From NCBI GenBank assembly GCA_002788775.1, contig PFRX01000002.1, forward strand, positions 1-37,485: a DNA stretch of 37,485 nt, given 5' to 3'. Below, piece after piece: positions 30,813 to 37,050 of the stretch (within the stretch, counting starts at the first letter, position 1; each line of letters opens with the position of its first letter). The notes below the pieces were generated by a model. The model was not told the DNA's origin. It saw only the letters and a program-made list of their open reading frames with translations, and did not search any database. The DNA comes from Candidatus Peregrinibacteria bacterium CG_4_9_14_0_2_um_filter_53_11 (GTDB lineage Bacteria > Patescibacteriota > Gracilibacteria > UBA1369 > UM-FILTER-53-11). The position numbers and the translations under genes were made by a program.

Positions 30813-31619
30813 ATGGTGAGCAACCCTCTCATTATGGGTGTTCTGAATCTTACGCCCGACTCGTTCTCGGATGGGGGCCGGTACACCACGGTCTCGCGAG
30901 CCCTTAAACGTGCTGCCGACATGGTTCGGGAGGGAGTCGATATTATAGATGTGGGAGGGGAGTCGACCGGCCCGGGGAGTTCGGATGTCTCGCTTAAATC
31001 AGAGCTTGAGCGGGTTATCCCCCTGATAAAAAAACTCCACACAACCTATCCGCGGCTCACGATCTCGGTCGATACTTACAAGGCCGAGGTCGCTCGCCAG
31101 GCGGTCGCGGCAGGTGCGCGGATGATTAACGATGTTACGGCACTTCGGGGTGATGAGGCGATGGTTTCCGTCGTTGCCGAGTCGGGAGTGCCCCTAGTGA
31201 TGATGTACTCAAAAGATACGTCGGCTCGAACAACTCGGACTAAGCGCCGCTATGTGGACGTGGTGAAAACGGTGAAGGCATTTTTAGAAGAGCGGGTGAG
31301 GTATGCTCGAGCTCAAGGAGTTGCCAAAGAGCAACTTATCCTCGACCCCGGCATGGGGGCTTTTGTTAGCGGCCTGCCTCAGTACAGCTACGAGATTTTG
31401 GCTCGGCTGGATGAGCTCGCTAAACTCGGCTACCCGATCTTGGTGGGTGCCTCACGGAAGTCTTTTCTGGGCGGGCCCCTCGAGGAGCGCCTCATCCCCA
31501 CGCTTGTGGCTCACACGGTCGCACTCCAAAACGGCGCGAGCATCGTGCGCGTCCATGATGTTAAGGAGCACAGGCAGCTGCTTACTTCTCTGCGTTCTTC
31601 TTCGCAGTGGGAGAGGTAG
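30813..31619 (+). CDS. folP: Dihydropteroate synthase
   Basis: Joins p-aminobenzoate to 6-hydroxymethyl-7,8-dihydropterin diphosphate to give dihydropteroate. The 268-aa TIM-barrel protein has the first signature IMGVLNLTPDSFSDGG (7-22), the second DIIDVGGESTGPGS, the sugar-barrel NDVTAL, ILDPGMGAF, and VGASRKSFLG with the conserved Ser-Arg-Lys. It is in one operon with pabC. The 3' end overlaps a small minus-strand gene by 38 nt. Confidence 0.96.
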   Translation: MVSNPLIMGVLNLTPDSFSDGGRYTTVSRALKRAADMVREGVDIIDVGGESTGPGSSDVSLKSELERVIPLIKKLHTTYPRLTISVDTYKAEVARQAVAAGARMINDVTALRGDEAMVSVVAESGVPLVMMYSKDTSARTTRTKRRYVDVVKTVKAFLEERVRYARAQGVAKEQLILDPGMGAFVSGLPQYSYEILARLDELAKLGYPILVGASRKSFLGGPLEERLIPTLVAHTVALQNGASIVRVHDVKEHRQLLTSLRSSSQWER

Positions 31620-31779
31620 GATTTAGGGTTCTCACAATCGCTGCGTAGGCATCATATCCCATGCCGTCGAGCTGCCCTGGGTACCGCTCGAAAACCTCTA
31701 CCATTCCGCGGCCATCTGCTACCTCGAGTTTTAGTACCGGTTCTACTCGCTCTGCGCCATTTTCGCTTGGTCCTGACAT
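31582..31779 (-). CDS. Small hypothetical protein, 65 aa
   Basis: An ORF with coding-like composition. The middle, LKLEVADGRGMVEVFERY, could be a beta-hairpin plus helix, and the tail is Lys-rich. No family recognised. It is convergent with folP, overlapping its last 38 nt, and divergent from queD. The promoter is weak (TAACCT 7 nt before the ATG), so I am less sure of it than of the 63-aa gene at 1257. Confidence 0.45.
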   Translation of the reverse strand: MSGPSENGAERVEPVLKLEVADGRGMVEVFERYPGQLDGMGYDAYAAIVRTLNPTSPTAKKNAEK

Positions 31780-31827
31780 AATAATTAGGTTAGGGTGCTT
31801 TACCCTATCTTCTCCGTAAAAACACTT

Positions 31828-31857
31828 TTCGTCAAGGTGTGGGGTAAGTGGTATACT
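31828..31857 (+). promoter_or_regulatory. Promoter of the queD-queC operon
   Basis: -10 TATACT (31852-31857) with a poor -35 TTCGTC (31828-31833) at 18 bp. The leader is about 27 nt. It is too short for a preQ1 riboswitch, and no preQ1 motif is visible. Confidence 0.45.
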
Positions 31858-31891
31858 TTGGGGGCACTCTCAAGTATCAACACCGTTACCT

Positions 31892-32254
31892 ATGTTTCTC
31901 TCTCGCATCTTTTCATTTTCGGCTGCTCATCATCTTACCAACTACCACGGTGCCTGCGAGCGTCCGCATGGTCATACTTATCGTCTGAAGATAACTGTTG
32001 AAGGTGAGATTCGGCCCGATGGACTGATCCTGGATTTTGTTGAGTTGAAGCGTGTTGTAAACGAGCGTGTCCTTGAAAAACTCGACCACACGGATCTTAA
32101 TGACCGATTCGAAAATCCCTCTGCCGAGCTCATTACGGAGTGGATCGCCGAGCAGCTTTCCCCAATTGGCGAGCTCACAAAAACTCAGGTTCGCCTCGCC
32201 GAGATTGAGTTATGGGAGGGCGATACTACTTCTGTCCGAAAGGTAATTTCCTAA
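31892..32254 (+). CDS. queD: 6-carboxy-tetrahydropterin synthase QueD homolog, possibly bifunctional PTPS-I/III
   Basis: A COG0720 enzyme of 120 aa. FSFSAAHHL (7-15) gives the first zinc histidine, and HGH (26-28) gives the other two. Asp65-His66 in LDHTDLN complete the catalytic set. QueD converts dihydroneopterin triphosphate to 6-carboxy-tetrahydropterin for preQ0. The motif reads CERPHGH: catalytic Cys22 is followed by Glu23, whereas ordinary QueD has CxxxHGH without that Glu. A CE pair is the mark of PTPS-I/III proteins, which also form 6-hydroxymethyl-dihydropterin and replace FolB. With folP and folK adjacent and no folB here, a dual role is likely but unproven. Confidence 0.93.
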   Translation: MFLSRIFSFSAAHHLTNYHGACERPHGHTYRLKITVEGEIRPDGLILDFVELKRVVNERVLEKLDHTDLNDRFENPSAELITEWIAEQLSPIGELTKTQVRLAEIELWEGDTTSVRKVIS

Positions 32255-32257
32255 TTT

Positions 32258-32842
32258 ATGGAGATAGAGAGAAAGATTTTGGAGATCGACGTGGCTGATC
32301 TTCGACAAAAAATCGAGCGGCTTAGTCCACCCCCCGAGTGCACTTTTAGCGGGCTTGTTCGGGTGCGCTACTTCGACTTCCCCGATGAGCGCATTAAAAA
32401 TGCTCGCGATCTATTGCGGTTAAGGACCTTTGTTTTTGATGATAAGACGGCCGCCCCCTACACCGAGTTCGTCTATAAAACGTACAAAGGCGTTCGCAAG
32501 GGGGCGAAATTTTTCAAGGAAGATGAGCTGCGATTTGAGGATGATAAGCAGTACGAGAAACTCTCGAAAATTCTCATCGACTTGGGGCTGAAAAAGACCG
32601 CTGAGTACGAGAAAAAGCGTATCCACTACCGCTGGGGAGAGCTGGCTTTTGAGATTGATGAGTACCCGGAGCTTCCGCCTTTTGTGGAGATTGAGGCCGC
32701 CTCGCCCAGTGCGATAGATGCGGTCGTCGCCTTCCTTGAATTGAGTGGGCACGAGCAGACGCCCGAGACGATTAACGAGCTTCTCGCCCGTAAGTATCCT
32801 CGGAAAAAGCTGGATGGTTTGGTTTTTAAAAAAGTACGTTAG
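32258..32842 (+). CDS. CYTH-domain protein (class IV adenylate cyclase / triphosphatase-like)
   Basis: A 194-aa CYTH protein. The family signature ExExK is at the very start (Glu2-Ile-Glu4-Arg-Lys6). LLRLRTF, FVYKTYKG, KKRIHYRW and FEIDEYPELPPFVEIE supply the charged residues that line the tunnel barrel for triphosphate and metal. Family members act as class IV adenylate cyclases, thiamine triphosphatases or inorganic triphosphatases; I cannot tell which. It lies 3 nt after queD and 2 nt before folK, so it is co-translated with pterin enzymes. A pterin or nucleotide triphosphate substrate is possible, but that is speculation. Confidence 0.87.
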   Translation: MEIERKILEIDVADLRQKIERLSPPPECTFSGLVRVRYFDFPDERIKNARDLLRLRTFVFDDKTAAPYTEFVYKTYKGVRKGAKFFKEDELRFEDDKQYEKLSKILIDLGLKKTAEYEKKRIHYRWGELAFEIDEYPELPPFVEIEAASPSAIDAVVAFLELSGHEQTPETINELLARKYPRKKLDGLVFKKVR

Positions 32843-32844
32843 CT

Positions 32845-33405
32845 ATGGCGGAGGTTATTCTCTCACTCGGCTCAAATCAAGGTGATCGAGAGGCTTCACT
32901 CGCTCAGGCGCTCGCGCTTCTTCCGCTTGAAAATCTCAAACTTTCTCGGCTTTATCGCTCCGAGCCATGGGGTGAGGTTGAGGGGGAAGGTGAGTTTCTC
33001 AATCAAGTCGTCTCCGTCTCAACGAGACTTTCTCCGGAGGATCTTTTGGAGGAGATCAAGCTTGTTGAACAGAAACTTGGTCGCACTCGTCCAGACGCTG
33101 TTCCTCTTCAGGGTCTTCCCGCAGGGCCTAAAAAATCCGGCCGGCACTACCTCCCACGGCCCATCGACATCGACATACTCTTTTACGACACCCTCATTTA
33201 TTCATCTTCGCATCTCACGATTCCGCACCCACTTATTGCCGAGCGTCGCTTTGTCCTGCTCCCGTTGGCTGAGCTTTTGCCGGAGTACCAGCATCCGGTT
33301 CTAAAAAAAACACTGCGTCAGTTGTTGAATGAATGCGAGGATGCCTCTATAGTGGAACCGCTTTATGACGATACAGGGACTTCAAAAACTCGCGACTCAG
33401 TTTAG
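32845..33405 (+). CDS. folK: 6-hydroxymethyl-7,8-dihydropterin pyrophosphokinase
   Basis: Transfers pyrophosphate from ATP to 6-hydroxymethyl-dihydropterin, supplying the substrate for FolP. The 186-aa protein has LSLGSNQGDRE (6-16), the SRLYRSEPWG pterin loop, FLNQVV, and the signature RPIDIDILFYD with its two metal-binding Asp residues, then IPHPLIAERRFVLLPLAE. The length is slightly above the typical 160 because of a C-terminal tail that overlaps the transketolase gene by 41 nt in another frame. Confidence 0.95.
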   Translation: MAEVILSLGSNQGDREASLAQALALLPLENLKLSRLYRSEPWGEVEGEGEFLNQVVSVSTRLSPEDLLEEIKLVEQKLGRTRPDAVPLQGLPAGPKKSGRHYLPRPIDIDILFYDTLIYSSSHLTIPHPLIAERRFVLLPLAELLPEYQHPVLKKTLRQLLNECEDASIVEPLYDDTGTSKTRDSV

Positions 33406-34222
33406 AATCGACATTCTCAACACAGTCTTTCAGGCTGGGTCAGGTCATGTTACCACCTCTCTTTCCGCGATCGACATTATCACCATGCTTTACTTTGGTG
33501 ATATCGATGGACAGCCGATCATGCGCTACGATCCACACAAGCCTCAGTGGGATGGGCGCGACTACTTTATCTTGAGCAAGGGGCATGGCTGCCCGGCTCT
33601 GTATGTGGTACTCGCCGAGCTCGGATTCTTTCCCAAGGATGAGCTTAATCATCTCCGTCAGCTGGGTGCTCTTCTTGAAGGTCACCCGGTTCGCAAGATC
33701 CCCGGAGTTGAGGCCAATACCGGCCCACTCGGCCAGGGAATTTCATTTGCAAACGGCATAGGGCTTGCGATGAAGATGGATAAAAAGTCGAACCGTATTT
33801 ATGTAGTCTGCGGTGATGGTGAGCTTCAGGAAGGACAGATCTGGGAGTCGGCCATGACGGCGGCTCAGTACAAGCTCGATAACGTCACGGTCTTCATTGA
33901 TAACAACAAGCTGCAGCAGACCAACTTTGTTACCGCGATCAAACCCGTCGCTCCCATCGGTCAGAAGTTTTCGGCCTTTGGTTGGAACGTCATTAACGTC
34001 GCGGACGGACACAACTTTGACGAGCTCCAGAACGCAATCGGGCGTGCTTGGAGGACGAAGCAGCGTCCCACGGTTATCGTCTGCGACACGATCAAAGGTA
34101 AGGGGATTCCTTTTGCAGAACAGAAGCCGGAGTACCATGGTGTTCCTCTTTCAAAAGAAGAGATGGCAGAGGCCGTTCCTTATCTGGAAAGGCAGCTCGC
34201 CGCTTTGACTAGTCAGAAATAA
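33365..34222 (+). CDS. Transketolase, N-terminal (thiamine diphosphate-binding) subunit
   Basis: A 285-aa half-transketolase. SGHVTTSLSAIDIITMLYF, SKGHGCPALYVVLAE and GPLGQGISFANGIG are the Pyr/PP-interface motifs, and the thiamine diphosphate motif GDGELQEGQIWES to FIDNNKLQQ is complete. It needs a C-terminal subunit, which is very probably the gene starting at 37051, 2.8 kb downstream. Together they act in the non-oxidative pentose phosphate pathway. It overlaps folK by 41 nt and is followed by queF after 3 nt, so it is embedded in the pterin/queuosine operon. Confidence 0.93.
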   Translation: MTIQGLQKLATQFRIDILNTVFQAGSGHVTTSLSAIDIITMLYFGDIDGQPIMRYDPHKPQWDGRDYFILSKGHGCPALYVVLAELGFFPKDELNHLRQLGALLEGHPVRKIPGVEANTGPLGQGISFANGIGLAMKMDKKSNRIYVVCGDGELQEGQIWESAMTAAQYKLDNVTVFIDNNKLQQTNFVTAIKPVAPIGQKFSAFGWNVINVADGHNFDELQNAIGRAWRTKQRPTVIVCDTIKGKGIPFAEQKPEYHGVPLSKEEMAEAVPYLERQLAALTSQK

Positions 34223-34225
34223 CTT

Positions 34226-34681
34226 ATGCCAAAGAAGACTCAGAAGACCGCCTTTAAGCTCTACCGGGAGGGGGCCGACTATCAGCAGATCGATCTCAAA
34301 AAGCTGCGTGCTTTTTTGAAGGCGCAAACTCCTCTGGAGACCTTTGAGTTCGAAGAGGTTAGTAAGGGCGAGCACTGGATCTCGATCTCGACTCCGGAGC
34401 TCACGAACATCTGTCCCTTCACCGACTATCCGGATTTTGGCAGTGTGTTGATCGAGTATGTGCCCCGTAAAAAATGTTTGGAGCTCAAGTCGCTCAAGCT
34501 CTACATCAACGCCTTTCGAGATATCAAAATTTTCCATGAGGCTCTCACAGAGGTTATCTTCGCGGACTTCCTCGACGTGGTGAAGCCACGCAAAGCTCGG
34601 ATTATTGTCGATATGAATGTTCGTGGGAACGTCAAAACAATCTGTAAAAAGCACTACAACACCGTATCGCCGAGCGCATGA
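34226..34681 (+). CDS. queF: NADPH-dependent 7-cyano-7-deazaguanine reductase QueF
   Basis: Reduces the nitrile of preQ0 to the amine preQ1. This is the short, unimodular type (151 aa). ELTNICPFTDYPDFG holds the nucleophile Cys63 and the acid Asp70, 7 apart, and FHE places His104-Glu105, 41 after the Cys. Both spacings equal those of the B. subtilis enzyme. KCLELKSLKLYINAFRD is the NADPH/substrate region. It ends in ATGA, overlapping the queE start by 4 nt. The TGA stop is one of very few in this window. Confidence 0.95.
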   Translation: MPKKTQKTAFKLYREGADYQQIDLKKLRAFLKAQTPLETFEFEEVSKGEHWISISTPELTNICPFTDYPDFGSVLIEYVPRKKCLELKSLKLYINAFRDIKIFHEALTEVIFADFLDVVKPRKARIIVDMNVRGNVKTICKKHYNTVSPSA

Positions 34682-35316
34682 TACTCAACGAGGTTTTTTA
34701 CTCAGTTCAAGGGGAGGGTAAGAATGCCGGTCAGCCGGCCGTTTTTGTGCGCTTCGGAAACTGCAACTTAAAGTGCAGCTGGTGTGATACCAAGTACACC
34801 TGGCATCCGGACCTTCAAGATAACACCTCTGTTGAACTCGCAGCGGTTTACGAAAAAGTTCGTGCCTATCCCCAGTGCAAGCACCTCATCTTAACGGGCG
34901 GTGAGCCTATGCTCCAGCAGGATGCCATTCGCGCTCTCCGTTCCGAGTTTCCGGACTACTACATCGAGGTGGAGACGAACGGTAGCCAGCCTGTGAGCTG
35001 TTATGACGAGGTCGACCTCTTTACCGTCTCATACAAGACGAGCAACTCAGGTAACCCACCTTACGAACTTAAGACGCGCAATGATAAGTGCATCTACAAG
35101 TTCGTCGTCTGCTCACGGAACGACTTTGGAGAGATCGAAGAAGTTATCTCTCGTTATGAGCTGCCCGCCTCTTCCATCTACCTTATGCCCGAGGGGGTGA
35201 GCCGGGATGCTCTCCTTGAAAAGCAGCCTTTCATTGTCGATTACTGTGCTCAGCGCGGCTATAATTTCACCTCCCGACTTCACATCTTAACCTGGGGCGA
35301 TAAGCGTGGCGTTTAG
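34678..35316 (+). CDS. queE: 7-carboxy-7-deazaguanine synthase QueE (radical SAM)
   Basis: Radical-SAM enzyme that converts 6-carboxy-tetrahydropterin to 7-carboxy-7-deazaguanine. The 212-aa protein starts MILNEVFYSVQGEG. The cluster motif Cys29-x3-Cys33-x2-Cys36 (CNLKCSWCDTKYTWH) is intact, and LTGGEPMLQ and VETNGSQPV bind SAM. The product is passed to QueC, encoded 10 nt downstream. The start is fixed by the 4-nt overlap with queF. Confidence 0.95.
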   Translation: MILNEVFYSVQGEGKNAGQPAVFVRFGNCNLKCSWCDTKYTWHPDLQDNTSVELAAVYEKVRAYPQCKHLILTGGEPMLQQDAIRALRSEFPDYYIEVETNGSQPVSCYDEVDLFTVSYKTSNSGNPPYELKTRNDKCIYKFVVCSRNDFGEIEEVISRYELPASSIYLMPEGVSRDALLEKQPFIVDYCAQRGYNFTSRLHILTWGDKRGV

Positions 35317-35326
35317 CAGTTAGCCT

Positions 35327-35944
35327 ATGAAAACACTCCTCATTTACTCCGGTGGAATGGACTCAACGACCCTCCTCTACAAGCTTTTGGCCGATGGGGA
35401 TGAGGTCCGTTGTATATCTTTCGATTACGGGCAGCGACACAAGAAGGAGCTGGAGTATGCGCGCCGGATTTGCGAAGAACTCGGGGTCGAGCACAGTATT
35501 ATTGATGTCCGCTCGCTCAACGAGCTGATGCAGGGGTCTGCACTGACCTCCGATATCCCCGTGCCGGAAGGTCACTATGAAGATGAGAACATGAAACAGA
35601 CGGTTGTTCCTAACCGCAATATGATCTTCATCTCCCTTGCGATGGCTCAGGCGATCTCGCTTGGATTCGAGCGGGTAGCGCTTGCCGTTCACGCCGGAGA
35701 CCACGCGATCTATCCCGACTGTAGGCCCATTTTTATCCAAAAAATGCAGGCGGTAGCCGCCATAGCGAACTACGAAAAACTAGATGTTTTTGCACCATTT
35801 TTGACTATGAGCAAAGGCGAAATAGCGGAGGTTGGACGTGAGCTCGGTGTCCCGTTCGAAAAGACCTGGACTTGTTATAAAGGTCTTGCGGAGCCCTGTG
35901 GAAAGTGCGGGTCATGTGTCGAGAGAGGGGAGGCGCTTGGTTAG
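35327..35944 (+). CDS. queC: 7-cyano-7-deazaguanine synthase QueC
   Basis: ATP-dependent conversion of 7-carboxy-7-deazaguanine to preQ0. The 205-aa protein has the PP-loop SGGMDSTT (8-15), FDYGQRHKKEL, VPNRNMIF, the AVHAGDHAIYPDCRP substrate loop, and the zinc site made of a Cys in TWTCYKG with CGKCGSC. It is about 25 residues shorter than the E. coli enzyme because the C-terminal helix stops right after the zinc site. It is the last gene of the run that begins at queD. Confidence 0.96.
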   Translation: MKTLLIYSGGMDSTTLLYKLLADGDEVRCISFDYGQRHKKELEYARRICEELGVEHSIIDVRSLNELMQGSALTSDIPVPEGHYEDENMKQTVVPNRNMIFISLAMAQAISLGFERVALAVHAGDHAIYPDCRPIFIQKMQAVAAIANYEKLDVFAPFLTMSKGEIAEVGRELGVPFEKTWTCYKGLAEPCGKCGSCVERGEALG

Positions 35945-35949
35945 GAATT

Positions 35950-35977
35950 TTGCCTGAATAACTGTGCGTGGTATAAT
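35950..35977 (+). promoter_or_regulatory. Promoter of the 157-aa gene and DUF192 lipoprotein
   Basis: -35 TTGCCT (35950-35955), 16-bp spacer, -10 TATAAT (35972-35977), 11 nt before the ATG at 35989. Confidence 0.6.
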
Positions 35978-35988
35978 TGTGCTTCACT

Positions 35989-36462
35989 ATGAGTAGACCA
36001 CTAAGGAGTTTTGACGCTGGAGGTGGGCCTCCCGGACCTGAACTCGAGGACGATGATTTTGATCGTCCCGTTCCGCCGTGGGATGCGGATGTTTTTTATC
36101 AGGAGTACAAGCGAGTGAGAGATCAGCTTATGGTTGATGAGGTCCCCGCTGCCCGCCTGAATAAGCTCAAGAAAACTGTCAGGCTTGCCTTATCGTCTGC
36201 TCTTGGTCGCTCGGCACTGCCCGGTTTTCCTCTGGAGATAGCTTTTGCAGAACTTCACCCCAAGCTTGGTATTGAGGCTGCAGCTGGGTATCTGGAAGAG
36301 TGCGACCCGCTTGCTCCCGATCTTGCCAGAAGGCTAAGCAACTTTGCCGGCTATTACACGGTACTTCTGTTGAATAGTCGCTATGCTCACTTTGCTCGAG
36401 TTATGGAGGGTGACCTTCCTAGACTCCAACCTCAAAACGAACCTCACAATGATACAGAATAG
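35989..36462 (+). CDS. Hypothetical protein, 157 aa
   Basis: No family recognised. An acidic, Gly/Pro-rich N-terminus (1-35) precedes a helical domain (about 36-145) with YQEYKRVRDQLM, LNKLKKTVRLALSS and GIEAAAGYLEECD. It is soluble, with no signal peptide. The start at 35989 is chosen over an in-frame upstream codon at 35977 because that codon lies in the -10 box. It overlaps the following lipoprotein gene by 14 nt, so the two are translated from one transcript. Confidence 0.72.
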   Translation: MSRPLRSFDAGGGPPGPELEDDDFDRPVPPWDADVFYQEYKRVRDQLMVDEVPAARLNKLKKTVRLALSSALGRSALPGFPLEIAFAELHPKLGIEAAAGYLEECDPLAPDLARRLSNFAGYYTVLLLNSRYAHFARVMEGDLPRLQPQNEPHNDTE

Positions 36463-36982
36463 CTTGCTCTTTCTTAGTCTCCTTATTCTTGCCGGCTGCA
36501 CCGCGCCGGTACAGACTCAGTCGTCACAGCAGCCCCCTGTTTCCGAGGAGCAGGCCGCGAGCTTTTCACCGGCTCCTGCTGCCGACCTACCGGCCCCGTC
36601 TTCCGACGACTCCGGGGAATCTTTTGCTCTGAATACCCAAAAAGGCACCTTCCCCCTCACGCTAGAGATCGCCGATGATGACGAGGAGCGCCGCTCGGGG
36701 CTTATGGGCCGTACGGAGCTCGCCCCGGATGCGGGTATGCTCTTTGTTTTTCAGGATGAACAGCCCCGTCGTTTTTGGATGAAGGATACTTTGATTCCCC
36801 TGGATATCATCTACCTTGACAGTACTCTCACGGTCGTCGCCCTTGTTGAGGGGATGCAGCCATGTACGGCCGACCCCTGTTCCACCTATCCTTCGGTGAA
36901 GCCCGCGCGCTATGCGCTTGAGCTTCGGGAAGGGGCGATCGAGAGCTATGGTGTCATGGTGGGTGATACGATTCGGCGGTAG
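36449..36982 (+). CDS. DUF192 lipoprotein
   Basis: A 177-aa secreted protein. Residues 1-17 form a lipoprotein signal (SLLFLSLLILAGC) with lipid attachment at Cys17. A Ser/Pro/Ala-rich tether (18-60) leads to the DUF192 domain (about 65-175). Signature parts are RRSGLMGRTEL, GMLFVF, RRFWMKDTLIPLDIIYLD and the end ALELREGAIESYGVMVGD. DUF192 is a widespread outer-surface beta-barrel-like domain of unknown role. The start at 36449 is set by the signal peptide; the frame is open further upstream, inside the previous gene. Confidence 0.9.
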   Translation: MIQNSLLFLSLLILAGCTAPVQTQSSQQPPVSEEQAASFSPAPAADLPAPSSDDSGESFALNTQKGTFPLTLEIADDDEERRSGLMGRTELAPDAGMLFVFQDEQPRRFWMKDTLIPLDIIYLDSTLTVVALVEGMQPCTADPCSTYPSVKPARYALELREGAIESYGVMVGDTIRR

Positions 36983-36995
36983 CGCTTTAACTTAC

Positions 36996-37024
36996 TTGCC
37001 TCCGCTCTGTGAGCACGCTACTCT
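36996..37024 (+). promoter_or_regulatory. Possible promoter of the C-terminal transketolase gene
   Basis: -35 TTGCCT (36996-37001), 17-bp spacer, -10 TACTCT (37019-37024), giving a leader of about 20 nt. Confidence 0.45.
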
Positions 37025-37050
37025 GTACTGGCCTTATCCTAATCCTTTTT

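Noticed and set aside
31858-31891. PreQ1 riboswitch upstream of queD
   Set aside because: The leader is only about 27 nt, and I see no preQ1-type hairpin plus A-rich tail or any ribosome site to mask.
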